Assembly: GCA_030530315.1 (NCBI GenBank)
Contig: JAUMVG010000012.1
Location: 267-61,175, forward strand
DNA length: 60,909 nucleotides
Reading direction: 5' to 3'
From: Clostridia bacterium
GTDB taxonomy: Bacteria; Bacillota; Clostridia; Christensenellales; Aristaeellaceae
The notes beneath the pieces are model-generated. The model had not been told where the DNA came from. It ran no database searches and worked only from the letters and a program-made list of their open reading frames with translations. The stretch's first letter is position 1. Each line of letters begins with the position of its first letter. Of this stretch, positions 1-9,480 are shown one piece after another. The position numbers and the translations under genes are program-made.

Positions 1-31
1 CCCAATTCTCAATTGAAAAAGAGGTACAAGC

Positions 32-3000
32 ATGTTCGCACACCTTCATCTACATACCGAATACAGCCTCCTGGACGGCGCGTGCCGGATCAAGCCGCTG
101 ATGGAGCGGCTGAAGGCCCTGGGCATGACCTCCTGCGCGGTGACCGACCACGGCGTGATGTACGGCGTGGTGGACTTCTATCGCGCGGCGAAGGAGGCGG
201 GCATCCACCCGGTGATCGGGTGCGAGGTCTACGTGTGCCCGGACATGAACAACAAGACCAGCACCACCCGGGACTACAGTCACCTGATCCTGCTGTGCGA
301 AAACCAGAAGGGCTACCAGAACCTCTCCCGCCTGGTCAGCGAGGGCTTCATCCGGGGCTACTACTACCGCCCCCGGGTGGACTACAGGCTGCTGGAGCAG
401 TACAGCGAGGGGCTCATCGCCCTGTCCGCCTGCCTGTCCGGCGACCTGCCGAAGCTGCTGCTGGATGGCCGCGAGCAGGAGGCCCGGGCCATGGCCCAGC
501 GCTACATAGACATCTTCGGGAAGGACAACTTCTTCATCGAGCTGCAGGACCACGGCCTGGCCGACCAGAAGACCGTGGCGCCCCGACTGGTGCGCCTGGC
601 CCGGGACATGGACATCCCCCTGGTGGTCACCAACGACTGCCACTACCTGACCCGGGAGGACGCCGCCGCCCAGGAGGTGCTGATGTGCATCCAGACGGGC
701 AAGACGCTGTCCGATGAGCACCGCATGCGCATGGACACCGACCAGATGTACGTGAAGTCGGAGGAGGAGATGCGGGCGCTGTTCCCGAACTTCGGCGAGG
801 CCATCGAGCGCACGGAGCAGATCGCCCGGCGCTGCCAGGTGGACTTCGACTTCTCCACCACCCATCTGCCGGCGTTCCCGCTGCCCGAGGGCGAGACGGA
901 CAGGGGCTACCTGCGCAAGCTGTGCGAGGCGGGCCTTGCCCGCAAGTACGGCCCGGACCGCAGGGACGCCCGGGAGCGCATGGAGTACGAGCTGGGCGTG
1001 ATCGAGAGCATGGGCTATGTGGATTATTTCCTGATCGTGTGGGACTTCATCCACTACGCCAAGACCCACGGCGTGGGCGTCGGCCCCGGGCGCGGCAGCG
1101 GCGCGGGCTCCATCGTGGCCTACGCGCTGGACATCACGGAGATCGACCCGCTGAAGTACGCGCTGGTGTTCGAGCGCTTCCTGAACCCGGAGCGGGTGTC
1201 CATGCCCGATATCGACTGCGACTTCGACTACGAGCGCCGCGGCCGGGTGATCGACTACGTGCGGCAGCGCTACGGCGCGGACCACGTGGCGCAGATCATC
1301 ACCTTCGGCACCATGGCCGCCCGGGCCGTCATCCGCGACGTGGGGCGGGTGATGGACATGAGCTACCAGGAGGTGGACGCCATCGCCAAGATGGTGCCCT
1401 TCGAGCTGAACATGACGCTGGAAAAGGCGCTGAAGATGAACGCTGAGCTGCGCGGCGCCTATGAGAACGACCCCAACATCCACAAGCTGATCGAGATGGC
1501 CCGCAAGCTGGAGGGCATGCCACGAAACGCCTCCACCCACGCGGCGGGCGTGCTGATCACCGCGAAGCCGGTGGTGGACTACTGCCCGCTGCAGACCAAC
1601 GACGACGTGATCACCACCCAGTTCCCCATGGGCACGGTGGAGGCCCTGGGCCTGCTGAAGATGGATTTTCTGGGGCTGCGGACCCTGAACGTGATCATGG
1701 ACACCATCGAGATGGCCCGGGACCGGCTGGGGGCGGACTTCAGGAGCGAGGACATTCCCCTGGACGAGCCGGGGGTATATGAGATGATCTCCGACGGCGA
1801 CACCACGGGCATATTCCAGCTGGAATCCTCGGGCATGACCCAGTTCCTGACGCAGATGAAGCCCTCCAATTTCGAGGACATCATCGCCGCCATATCGCTG
1901 TACCGGCCCGGGCCGATGGAGTCCATCCCCCGGTACGTGGCGGGCAAGCAGAACCCCGACAGCGTCACCTACCTGACGCCCCAGCTCAAGCCGATCCTGG
2001 ACGTGACCTACGGCTGCATGGTCTATCAGGAGCAGGTCATGCAGATCGTGCGGGACCTGGCGGGCTATTCCATGGGCCGCAGCGACCTGGTGCGCCGCGC
2101 CATGGCCAAGAAGAAGCACGACGTGATGGCCCGGGAGAAGGAGATCTTCATCCACGGCCAGGTGGAGCCGGACGGCACCGTGTCCGTGCCCGGCTGCGTG
2201 CGCAACGGCATCTCTGAGGACGTGGCCACCCGGCTGTTCGACGAGATGACCGCCTTCGCGAGCTACGCCTTCAACAAGTCCCACGCCGCCGCCTACGCGC
2301 TGGTCGCCGTGCAGACGGCGTGGCTGAAGCTGAAATACCCGGCGGAGTTCATGGCGGCGATGATGAACTCCATGTTGGGCAACACCGACAAGATCGCCTT
2401 CTACATCCAGTATTGCCGCAGGCAGGGCATCCCGGTGCTGCCCCCGGACGTGAACCGCTCCCGGGCACGCTTCACCGTGGACGCCAGCGACGGCACGCGG
2501 GGCATCCGCTTCGGCCTGGGCGCGGTGAAAAACCTGGGCCTCAAGGCCGTGGAGGCGCTGGTGGCCGAGCGGGAGGCCTCCGGGCCCTACCGGGACTTGT
2601 ACGACTTCGTGGCCCGGGTGACCGGCGGTGACATGAACAAGAAGGGCGTGGAGAGCCTGATCCGTTGCGGCGCGCTGGACAACATGCCCGGCAGCCGCAG
2701 CCAGAAGCTGCACGTGTTCGAGCGGGCCATGGACGGCATCAACCGCAGCCAGAAGAGCATGGTGACCGGCCAGATCTCGCTGTTCGGCATGACGGAGAGC
2801 GCCCTGGACGTGCCCATGCCCCCGATGCCGGACATGCCCCCCTTCGACAAGCGGCAGCTGCTGCAGATGGAGAAGGAGACCACCGGCGTGTACATCTCCG
2901 GCCATCCGCTGGACGCCTATGCCGAGCAGCTGGCGAAGCTGCCGGTGAACGCCCGGTTCCTGGAATCCCTGGCGGAGGAGGCTCCGGACGGCGGCATGTC

Positions 3001-3634
3001 CTGGGATCAGAAGACGGTGCGCATGGGCGGCATCATCGCCGAGAAGAAGATGAAGGCCGCCCGCAGCGGCAACATGATGGCCTTCGTGCAGCTGGAGGAC
3101 ATGTACGGCACCACCGAGGTGCTGGTGTTCCCAAAGGTGTACGAGCGGGTGTCCGCCCAGCTGGTGGAGGACGCGCCCGTGGTGATGACCGGCAAGCTGT
3201 CCGTGCGGGAGGAAGAGTCCCCGAAGCTGCTGCTGGACCGGGTCGCGCCGCTGTCCGACGCGGACGCGCTGGACGACCGGCCCGCGGGGCGAGGGAGCCG
3301 GGGCGGCTATGACGCGCCACCGGCCTATGACGCCTATGGCGCGCCGCCCCCGGAGGACTATGGCGGGGGATATGCCTCAAACGGTCCAGGGTGCTCGGGT
3401 GGCGCCCGCAGCGCAAGGGGCGGGCGGAAGCTGTATCTGAAGCTGACCCGCGAGACCCGGGACGAGGCGCTGCGCATACTGGCACAGACCCCCGGCCGCA
3501 TCTGCGTGATGCTGTACATGGCCGACGAGAAGAAGACCTACCAGGCCCCCCGGGAATACTGGGTGGACGAGGGCTACGACTTCGGCGCGCTGGCCAACCT
3601 GATCGGCGCGGACAGCATCGTGCTGAAGGGCTAG
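32..3634 (+). CDS. dnaE: DNA polymerase III subunit alpha
   Basis: Catalytic subunit of the replicative polymerase, DnaE type. The protein is 1200 residues, normal for the family. It opens directly with the PHP domain (HLHLHTEYSLLDG, residues 4-16). The polymerase aspartates are visible as MPDIDCDF (D393, D395) and KMDFLG (D545), and a GPGRGSGAGS motif lies between. A helix-hairpin-helix region and an OB-fold follow. Between the OB-fold and the last domain (about residues 1084-1132) lies a Gly/Tyr/Pro/Asp-rich low-complexity stretch. The ATG at 32 has an AGAGGT site just upstream; the preceding gene is outside the window. recA follows after 160 bp with its own promoter, so the two are probably separate units. 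PolC, the second Gram-positive replicative polymerase, is not in this window. Confidence 0.97.
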   Translation: MFAHLHLHTEYSLLDGACRIKPLMERLKALGMTSCAVTDHGVMYGVVDFYRAAKEAGIHPVIGCEVYVCPDMNNKTSTTRDYSHLILLCENQKGYQNLSRLVSEGFIRGYYYRPRVDYRLLEQYSEGLIALSACLSGDLPKLLLDGREQEARAMAQRYIDIFGKDNFFIELQDHGLADQKTVAPRLVRLARDMDIPLVVTNDCHYLTREDAAAQEVLMCIQTGKTLSDEHRMRMDTDQMYVKSEEEMRALFPNFGEAIERTEQIARRCQVDFDFSTTHLPAFPLPEGETDRGYLRKLCEAGLARKYGPDRRDARERMEYELGVIESMGYVDYFLIVWDFIHYAKTHGVGVGPGRGSGAGSIVAYALDITEIDPLKYALVFERFLNPERVSMPDIDCDFDYERRGRVIDYVRQRYGADHVAQIITFGTMAARAVIRDVGRVMDMSYQEVDAIAKMVPFELNMTLEKALKMNAELRGAYENDPNIHKLIEMARKLEGMPRNASTHAAGVLITAKPVVDYCPLQTNDDVITTQFPMGTVEALGLLKMDFLGLRTLNVIMDTIEMARDRLGADFRSEDIPLDEPGVYEMISDGDTTGIFQLESSGMTQFLTQMKPSNFEDIIAAISLYRPGPMESIPRYVAGKQNPDSVTYLTPQLKPILDVTYGCMVYQEQVMQIVRDLAGYSMGRSDLVRRAMAKKKHDVMAREKEIFIHGQVEPDGTVSVPGCVRNGISEDVATRLFDEMTAFASYAFNKSHAAAYALVAVQTAWLKLKYPAEFMAAMMNSMLGNTDKIAFYIQYCRRQGIPVLPPDVNRSRARFTVDASDGTRGIRFGLGAVKNLGLKAVEALVAEREASGPYRDLYDFVARVTGGDMNKKGVESLIRCGALDNMPGSRSQKLHVFERAMDGINRSQKSMVTGQISLFGMTESALDVPMPPMPDMPPFDKRQLLQMEKETTGVYISGHPLDAYAEQLAKLPVNARFLESLAEEAPDGGMSWDQKTVRMGGIIAEKKMKAARSGNMMAFVQLEDMYGTTEVLVFPKVYERVSAQLVEDAPVVMTGKLSVREEESPKLLLDRVAPLSDADALDDRPAGRGSRGGYDAPPAYDAYGAPPPEDYGGGYASNGPGCSGGARSARGGRKLYLKLTRETRDEALRILAQTPGRICVMLYMADEKKTYQAPREYWVDEGYDFGALANLIGADSIVLKG

Positions 3635-3695
3635 AGATAATTCCTACGGCCCCAAGGGCAGTCAAGTCCTGAAAATTGGCCTCGACAAGAAAAAA

Positions 3696-3709
3696 TAAAC
3701 ATATGTTCG
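3696..3709 (+). promoter_or_regulatory. LexA (DinR-type) SOS box upstream of recA
   Basis: The 14 bases TAAACATATGTTCG match the Gram-positive SOS box CGAACNNNNGTTCG at 12 of 14 positions. The right half-site is perfect and the left half lacks the outer CG. It sits about 25 bp upstream of the recA -10, where bound LexA would block the -35 region. Confidence 0.7.
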
Positions 3710-3710
3710 A

Positions 3711-3739
3711 TTTTAATTCCCCGCGGCTTGTGCTATAAT
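3711..3739 (+). promoter_or_regulatory. recA promoter
   Basis: A perfect extended -10 (TGCTATAAT, TATAAT at 3734-3739) lies 56 bp before the recA start. The -35 is poor (TTTTAA at 3711-3716, 17-bp spacing), which the extended -10 can compensate for. The SOS box ends two bases before it. Confidence 0.7.
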
Positions 3740-3794
3740 CATGCCATAGAGAGCGCGCGGGGCGCGACAGAATAATGCACTGGAGGAAATACAG

Positions 3795-4916
3795 ATGGCA
3801 GCTGAGAAAAAGGCCGAGAAGAAGCCCGCGATCCAGAAGCTCGGGGACGACCGGAAGAAGGCGCTGGAGGTGGCGCTGGGCAAGATCGAGAAGGACTTTG
3901 GCAAGGGCTCGGTGATGAAGCTGGGCAGCGCCGCGGGCAACATGCAGGTGGAGGTCATTCCCACCGGCAGCCTGCAGCTGGACTTCGCGCTGGGCGTAGG
4001 CGGCCTGCCCAAGGGCCGCATCGTGGAGATCTACGGCCCGGAATCCTCCGGTAAGACCACCGTGGCGCTGCACTGCGTGGCCCAGGCCCAGAAGGCCGGC
4101 GGCACCGCGGCGTTCATCGACGCGGAGCACGCGCTGGACCCGATCTACGCCTCCAAGCTGGGCGTGGACATCGACGAGCTGTATGTCTCCCAGCCGGACA
4201 ACGGCGAGCAGGCGCTGGACATCTGCGAGGCGCTTGTGCGCTCCGGCGCCATCGACATCGTGGTGGTGGACTCCGTGGCGGCGCTGGTGCCCAAGGCCGA
4301 GATCGAGGGCGACATGGGCGACAGCCACGTGGGCCTGCAGGCCCGGCTGATGTCCCAGGCGCTGCGCAAGCTGACGGGCGTCATCTCCAAGACCAACGCC
4401 GTGGTGATCTTCATCAACCAGCTGCGCGAAAAGGTGGGCGTGATGTACGGCAACCCCGAGACCACCACCGGCGGCAAGGCGCTGAAGTTCTACGCCTCCG
4501 TGCGCATCGACATCCGCAAGTCCGAGGCCATCAAGGAGGGCAAGGAGATCATCGGCAACCGCACGAAGATCAAGATCGTCAAGAACAAGGTGGCCCCGCC
4601 CTTCCGCACCTGCGTGGTGGACATGCTGTACGGCGAGGGCATCTCCCGGGAGGGCGAGCTGCTGGACATCGCCGTGGAGCAGGACCTGGTGCAGAAGGCC
4701 GGTTCCTTCTATTCCTACAAGGGCGAGCGCATCGGCCAGGGCCGCGACAACGCCCGCAAGTATTTCCACGACCATCCCGAAGCCTTCGATGAGGTGGAGG
4801 CGAAGATCCGCGAGAGCTTCAAGAGCGGCGGCATCGAAGCGCCCCTGGAGTCCGCGCCGGTGGACGCCGTCGACGACGAGGAGGACGACGACGAGGAGTT
4901 CGAGCTGGACGAGTGA
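3795..4916 (+). CDS. recA: Recombinase RecA
   Basis: Strand-exchange ATPase and LexA co-protease of homologous recombination and the SOS response. The protein is 373 residues. Walker [10 protein letters not shown] lies near residue 80, and the DNA-binding loop region contains [20 protein letters not shown]. The C-terminus is strongly acidic ([14 protein letters not shown]), a feature known to modulate RecA activity. The N-terminus is slightly longer than in E. coli. The start has a good GGAGG site (TGGAGGAAATACAG). It is monocistronic: an SOS box and promoter precede it and a terminator follows. No recX gene follows it here. Confidence 0.98.
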   Translation: MAAEKKAEKKPAIQKLGDDRKKALEVALGKIEKDFGKGSVMKLGSAAGNMQVEVIPTGSLQLDFALGVGGLPKGRIVEIYGPESSGKTTVALHCVAQAQKAGGTAAFIDAEHALDPIYASKLGVDIDELYVSQPDNGEQALDICEALVRSGAIDIVVVDSVAALVPKAEIEGDMGDSHVGLQARLMSQALRKLTGVISKTNAVVIFINQLREKVGVMYGNPETTTGGKALKFYASVRIDIRKSEAIKEGKEIIGNRTKIKIVKNKVAPPFRTCVVDMLYGEGISREGELLDIAVEQDLVQKAGSFYSYKGERIGQGRDNARKYFHDHPEAFDEVEAKIRESFKSGGIEAPLESAPVDAVDDEEDDDEEFELDE

Positions 4917-4973
4917 TCGCCCGCGCAGAGGGCGGGGAGTGGATCCCCGGTTTTCCATGAAGAGCCCAATATA

Positions 4974-5006
4974 CCCCGCCGAGCCATACAGGCGCGGCGG
5001 GGTTTT
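4974..5006 (+). terminator. Rho-independent terminator after recA
   Basis: An 8-bp perfect stem CCCCGCCG / CGGCGGGG with a 13-base loop is followed by TTTT. It lies 57 bp after the recA stop. Confidence 0.85.
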
Positions 5007-5057
5007 GCATATGCTCTGGAGACGCGCTTTGCCGGTTGCCAAATTGCGCAAATCGCG

Positions 5058-5086
5058 TTGACAAGGCCGCCCGACTCGGTTAAAAT
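5058..5086 (+). promoter_or_regulatory. Sigma-A promoter of the sugar transferase gene
   Basis: TTGACA (5058-5063), a 17-bp spacer and TAAAAT (5081-5086). The 119-bp distance to the start at 5205 leaves room for a leader in which I see no known riboswitch. Confidence 0.8.
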
Positions 5087-5204
5087 ATACATTGAATAGG
5101 AATGTACATGGTTCGACCGGCCTCGAAGCCTCTCGACAAGAATCGGGAAGCGCGTCGGAGGCCGGCGCACATGCTGTGCAAGGACCGGAAAAGGGCGTGA
5201 AGCG

Positions 5205-6650
5205 ATGAGCGCGCAGAAGCGCAGACTGGGAGCGGAAGCCAGTGGACGCCAGGGCGGGCTGCCCAGGGCGCCGCGCCGCGGCGTCAATCTGCACCATGAT
5301 TTTGGCCTGAGGCTGCTCAAGCTGGCGAACGTGGTGCTGATCACCCTGCCTTTCGCGCTGGTCTGGGTGCTCTATTACATCCACACGGTGCTGATGTTCC
5401 CCTCTGTGATCAGGGCGAGCGGCATCGTGCTGATGTTCGTGGTGCTGTATATCTTCTTTGGCCGCGCCTACGAAGCCTTCCTGGTGTCGCTCAAGCGCGT
5501 GTCGGACATGTTCTATGCCCAGGCGCTGAGCATCCTGTTTTCAGATGCCTTCATGTTCCTGGTGCTGTGGCTGATGAGCAACGCCTTCCCGAACCTGCTG
5601 CCCGCGCTGGCGGCGATGGGAACGCAGCTGGTCATCTCGGCGCTGTGGTGCCTGTGCGCCAACCGATGGTACTTCTGCAACTACAGCGGCCAGAGGACCG
5701 GCGTGGTCTACGATGTGCGCCGCGGCGTGGAGGACCTGTTCGGAAAGTACGGCCTGGACCGGAAGTTTGACGTGCGGTTCACCTGCACCGTGGAGGAGTG
5801 CCTCGAGCAGGACATGGCGATGCTCAATGAGCTGACCTCCGTGTTCCTCTGCGGCGTGCACAGCCACGAGCGCAACATCATACTGAAGTACTGCGTGGCC
5901 AACGGCATCGTGGTGTACATCATCCCCCGGGTGGGCGATGTGATCATGAGCGGCGCGAAGAAGATCCACATGTTCCACCTGCCCATCCTGCGGGTGGACC
6001 GCTACAACCCCACGCCGGAGTACATCCTCGCCAAGCGGGCGCTGGACATCCTCTTCAGCCTGGCGATGATCGCCCTGACCAGCCCGCTGCTGCTGGGCAT
6101 ATCGCTGATCGTCAAGCTGCAGGACGGCGGGCCGGTGTTCTACAGGCAGATCCGCCTGACCAAGGACGGGCGGGAGTTCAGGATGCTCAAGTTCCGCTCG
6201 ATGGTGGTCTCCGCGGAGGAGGACGGCATTCCCCGCCTCTCCAGCGGCGAGGACGACCCCCGCATCACCCCCTTCGGCCGGGTGCTGCGCGCCTGCCGGC
6301 TGGACGAGCTGCCCCAGCTGTTCAACATACTGGGCGGCAGCATGAGCGTGGTGGGCCCCAGGCCCGAGCGCCCGGAGATCGCCGCCGAGTACGAAAAGGA
6401 GATGCCGGAGTTCGCCCTGCGCCTGCAGGCCAAGGCGGGGTTGACCGGCTACGCTCAGGTCTACGGCAAGTACAACACGACGCCCTACGACAAGCTGCAG
6501 ATGGACCTGATGTACATCTCCAAGCCCGGCATCGTGGAGGACCTGAAGATCATGTTCGCCACCATCATGGTACTGTTCAGCCGCGAGAGCACCGAGGGCG
6601 TCACCCCGGGCCACACCCTCGCGGAAAACGACGACAAGCCCGCCGCATGA
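5205..6650 (+). CDS. Exopolysaccharide polyprenyl-glycosylphosphotransferase (sugar transferase)
   Basis: Initiating transferase that moves a hexose-1-phosphate from a UDP-sugar to undecaprenyl phosphate at the membrane, the first step of exopolysaccharide or capsule repeat-unit assembly. The protein is 481 residues. Several N-terminal membrane segments lie in about residues 40-165, a central CoA-binding-like domain follows, and a C-terminal bacterial sugar-transferase domain starts at about residue 277 (KRALDILFS). That domain shows the typical KFRSM, RLDELPQLFNIL and GPRPERPE motifs. The gene stands alone between its own promoter and a shared terminator, without other glycosyltransferases nearby. 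The transferred sugar cannot be deduced. Confidence 0.92.
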   Translation: MSAQKRRLGAEASGRQGGLPRAPRRGVNLHHDFGLRLLKLANVVLITLPFALVWVLYYIHTVLMFPSVIRASGIVLMFVVLYIFFGRAYEAFLVSLKRVSDMFYAQALSILFSDAFMFLVLWLMSNAFPNLLPALAAMGTQLVISALWCLCANRWYFCNYSGQRTGVVYDVRRGVEDLFGKYGLDRKFDVRFTCTVEECLEQDMAMLNELTSVFLCGVHSHERNIILKYCVANGIVVYIIPRVGDVIMSGAKKIHMFHLPILRVDRYNPTPEYILAKRALDILFSLAMIALTSPLLLGISLIVKLQDGGPVFYRQIRLTKDGREFRMLKFRSMVVSAEEDGIPRLSSGEDDPRITPFGRVLRACRLDELPQLFNILGGSMSVVGPRPERPEIAAEYEKEMPEFALRLQAKAGLTGYAQVYGKYNTTPYDKLQMDLMYISKPGIVEDLKIMFATIMVLFSRESTEGVTPGHTLAENDDKPAA

Positions 6651-6660
6651 CGGGCAAAGC

Positions 6661-6713
6661 AAACGGGCAGCCCTTTCGGAACCAAGCGTTCCGGAAGGGC
6701 TGCCCGTTTATTA
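6661..6713. terminator. Bidirectional terminator between convergent genes
   Basis: A near-perfect 22-bp inverted repeat (arms 6661-6682 and 6688-6709, one mismatch, 5-base loop) lies between the sugar transferase stop and the stop of the convergent dehydrogenase. The outer A and T runs let it work in both directions. Confidence 0.85.
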
Positions 6714-6741
6714 TGGAAGCCTTCGGGGGGCGGGACGCGGG

Positions 6742-7761
6742 TCACTCCCCGGGAAGGATCACGGTCTTGATGGCCGGGGCGTCCTGCCCGTAGAGCCGGC
6801 CCAGCTCGTTTGCGCGGGACATGGGCAGCCGGTGGGTGATGATCCGGCCGGCGTCGACGCGGCCGGTGCGGATCAGCTCGATGGAGAGGGGGAAGTTCTC
6901 CGCCGGCTCCGCCAGGGAGGTCAGCAGCTGCTTCTTTTCGAACACCATCTCGCTGACGTTCAGTGTGGCCATGGGGTTCCCGCCGAAGGTGACGCCCTGG
7001 GCCAGCACGCTGCCGCCGTAGCCCACCACGCGCATGGCGTCCTCGCACACCGCGGGCGGAGCCGCCACGATGGCGGCGTCGAAGGCGCCCGCCCGGATCA
7101 TGTCGGCAGTGTAGCCCTCGCCGTCCCCGGAGTAATAGATCTCGTCCGCGCCGAAGGCCAGGGCGGCGTCCTCGGCGGCCCGATTGCGCAGGCTGCCCCG
7201 GCGACGCGCCACCATGGCGATGCGGCCGGCGCCCATGGCCCGGGCGTAGGCGGCGCTCAGCAGGCCGATGGCGCCCATGCCGAACACCGCCAGCGATCCT
7301 AAGGGCCGGAGGTTCAGCTTTCGCACGCCCCGGATGGCGACGGCCAGCGGCTCCACCATCGAGGCCGTGACCGGGTCGATGCCCTCGAAGGGGTTCAGCA
7401 GGTTCTCGTGCACCACCATGGTGTCGGACATGCCCGGCTGTCCCTCCAGGTTGTAGCCGCTGCGGCAGAGCCGGGACTGCCCGGACTTGCAAGCGGGGCA
7501 GCTGCCGCAGGGGCTGACGTCCTCGCAGATGACGCGGTCGCCGGGCTTGACCCGGGTCACCTCCGGGCCGACCTCCTCCACCACGGCGGAGATCTCGTGG
7601 CCCATGGGCGTGAAGTCGTTCAGCTCCCGCAAAAAGTGCAGGTCCGTGCCGCACACGCCGCAGGCAGCGACCCGCAGGCGCACCTTTCGGCCGGTCACCT
7701 CCACGTCGCCGCGCTCCCGTAGCGCCACCTCAAAGCCCCTTCTTCCATACAGTCCGCGCAT
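6742..7761 (-). CDS. Zinc-dependent medium-chain alcohol/polyol dehydrogenase
   Basis: NAD(P)-dependent oxidoreductase of the MDR superfamily, closest in style to sorbitol, threonine and galactitol-1-phosphate dehydrogenases. It is 339 residues from the ATG at 7761, chosen for its GGGAGG site. Catalytic zinc ligands are in ACGVCGTD (C37) and GHE (H55, E56). The structural zinc site is the four cysteines C85, C88, C91 and C99. The Rossmann glycine motif is GMGAIGLL. It lies convergent to the sugar transferase and divergent from the RbsACB-type transporter (about 210 bp apart), so it may act on the imported sugar or polyol. The exact substrate is not readable from sequence. Confidence 0.88.
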   Translation of the reverse strand: MRGLYGRRGFEVALRERGDVEVTGRKVRLRVAACGVCGTDLHFLRELNDFTPMGHEISAVVEEVGPEVTRVKPGDRVICEDVSPCGSCPACKSGQSRLCRSGYNLEGQPGMSDTMVVHENLLNPFEGIDPVTASMVEPLAVAIRGVRKLNLRPLGSLAVFGMGAIGLLSAAYARAMGAGRIAMVARRRGSLRNRAAEDAALAFGADEIYYSGDGEGYTADMIRAGAFDAAIVAAPPAVCEDAMRVVGYGGSVLAQGVTFGGNPMATLNVSEMVFEKKQLLTSLAEPAENFPLSIELIRTGRVDAGRIITHRLPMSRANELGRLYGQDAPAIKTVILPGE

Positions 7762-7886
7762 CGCCGCCGCCTCCCGCCAATGTGTGTCTGGGGCCAGCAT
7801 AGCACAGCGCCGGGTCCCCGTCAAGGTTTCCGCCGGAATTGGCCCGGAATAAGCTGAAAACAGCGCCGAAACAGGGGCCGATCGTG

Positions 7887-7915
7887 TTGACAGATTCCCG
7901 TCATTGTGCCATAAT
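7887..7915 (+). promoter_or_regulatory. Promoter of the RbsACB-type transporter operon
   Basis: TTGACA (7887-7892), 17-bp spacer, CATAAT (7910-7915). Downstream, at 7931-7947, an inverted repeat GTTAA-7-TTAAC overlaps the expected early transcript and is a plausible repressor operator. Confidence 0.75.
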
Positions 7916-7971
7916 AAAAGTGTCAACCTCGTTAAGATGCGATTAACTGAATGTTGAAGGAGATTGGTTCC

Positions 7972-9462
7972 ATGGCACGATCACAGACGCCGCTTCTGGA
8001 AATGAAGGGCATCACCAAGCAGTTTCCGGGCGTGCTCGCGCTGGACAACGTCACCCTGACCGTCTATCCGGGTGAAGTGCTGGCGCTGGTCGGCGAAAAC
8101 GGCGCGGGAAAATCGACGCTGATGAAGATCCTCTCCGGTGTCTACAAAAAGGACGCGGGGGAGATTTTGCTGGACGGAAAGCCCGTCGAGATCAGCGGGC
8201 CGCTGCACGCGCGGCAGTTGGGCATCAGCATCATCTATCAGGAGCTGAACGTGCTCAACAACATGAATATCACCGAGAACATCTTCGTGGGCCGGGAAAA
8301 GAAGAAAAACGGGTTTGTGGACAAGAAGCGGCAGCACGAGGAGGCCCGCCTCCTGCTGTCCCGGGTGGGCCTGGAGGTGGACCCCCACACCAGGACCGGG
8401 CGGCTCTCCACCGCCCAGAAGCAGATGGTGGAGGTGGCGAAGGCGCTTTCGACCCATGCCCGGATGATCATCATGGACGAGCCGACGTCTTCGCTGACGG
8501 ACAAGGAGACGGAGATGCTGTTCGGCATTATCCGAAAGCTGCGGGCCGACGGCGTGGCCATCGTGTTCATCTCCCACCGAATGAACGAGATCTTCGAGAT
8601 TTCCGACCGCATCGCCGTGATGCGCGACGGCCAGATGATCCAGTCGATGGACGCCGCCGAGGCCACGGAACAGAAGGTCATCGCCGCCATGGTGGGCCGC
8701 GACGTGAACAACCTGTTTGTCAAGGAGCCCGCGCCCATCGGCGAGGTGGCGCTGGAGGTGAAGAACCTCTCCACCAAGCACTTTTTGAAGGATATCTCCT
8801 TCAACGTCCGCGCCGGCGAGATCGTGGGCTTCGCGGGCCTGGTGGGCGCCGGCAGGAGCGAGGTCATGCGGGCCGTGTTCGGCATCGATCCCCGGGAGAC
8901 CGGCGAGATCTTCGTCCGGGGGAGACCGACGAACATCCGCACCACCGTGGACGCCCTGCGCGCCGGGCTGGGCTTCGTGCCGGAGGACCGGAAGGAGCAG
9001 GGCCTGATATTGAAGATGAGCGTGCAGCACAACGCCTCCATCGCCGCGCTGCCCAGCGTGTCCAAGGGCGGGTTCCTGGACAAGAAGCGGGAGCGCAGGC
9101 TGGCGGGGGAGTACATCGACAAGCTGCGCGTGAAGACCCCCTCCCAGGAGCAGCGGGTCATGAACCTGTCCGGCGGCAACCAGCAGAAGGTGGTCATCGC
9201 CAAGTGGATGGCGACGCACCCCTCGGTGCTGATCCTGGATGAGCCCACCCGAGGCATCGACGTGGGCGCAAAGAAGGAGATCCACCTGCTGATGAGCGAG
9301 CTGGTGGCCCAGGGGGTCGCCATCATCATGATCTCCTCGGAGCTGCCGGAGATCCTGGGCATGTCGGACCGCATCTACGTGATGCACGACGGCAGGATCA
9401 AGGGCGAGATCGCCCGGGGCGAAGCGACCCAGGAATCCGTCATGAAGATGGCCATTTCCTGA
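7972..9462 (+). CDS. Sugar ABC transporter ATPase (RbsA/MglA type)
   Basis: ATP-hydrolysing subunit with two fused ABC domains, 496 residues, as in ribose, galactose and xylose importers. The N-terminal Walker A is GENGAGKST (residues 41-49). The C-terminal copy has the degenerate GLVGAGRSE typical of this subfamily. Both halves have signature and Walker B motifs (MDEPTSSL, LDEPTRGID). The ATG at 7972 is preferred over 7951 because AAGGAGA lies 8 bases before it. It is the first gene of an operon with the permease (18 bp gap) and the binding protein. The substrate is probably a monosaccharide or small sugar derivative. Confidence 0.93.
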   Translation: MARSQTPLLEMKGITKQFPGVLALDNVTLTVYPGEVLALVGENGAGKSTLMKILSGVYKKDAGEILLDGKPVEISGPLHARQLGISIIYQELNVLNNMNITENIFVGREKKKNGFVDKKRQHEEARLLLSRVGLEVDPHTRTGRLSTAQKQMVEVAKALSTHARMIIMDEPTSSLTDKETEMLFGIIRKLRADGVAIVFISHRMNEIFEISDRIAVMRDGQMIQSMDAAEATEQKVIAAMVGRDVNNLFVKEPAPIGEVALEVKNLSTKHFLKDISFNVRAGEIVGFAGLVGAGRSEVMRAVFGIDPRETGEIFVRGRPTNIRTTVDALRAGLGFVPEDRKEQGLILKMSVQHNASIAALPSVSKGGFLDKKRERRLAGEYIDKLRVKTPSQEQRVMNLSGGNQQKVVIAKWMATHPSVLILDEPTRGIDVGAKKEIHLLMSELVAQGVAIIMISSELPEILGMSDRIYVMHDGRIKGEIARGEATQESVMKMAIS

Positions 9463-9480
9463 TTTGGAAGGAGAAGAAAA

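Noticed and set aside
13-717. Plus-strand frame starting 19 bp before the dnaE start
   Set aside because: It overlaps dnaE in another frame, with Arg/Gly/Pro-rich nonsense composition.
50-2905. A 951-codon open frame on the minus strand opposite dnaE, and similar long frames opposite most genes (for example 3033-5384, 52494-55331)
   Set aside because: They are third-codon GC shadows of real genes: His/Val/Gly/Arg-rich, no domains, no ribosome sites.
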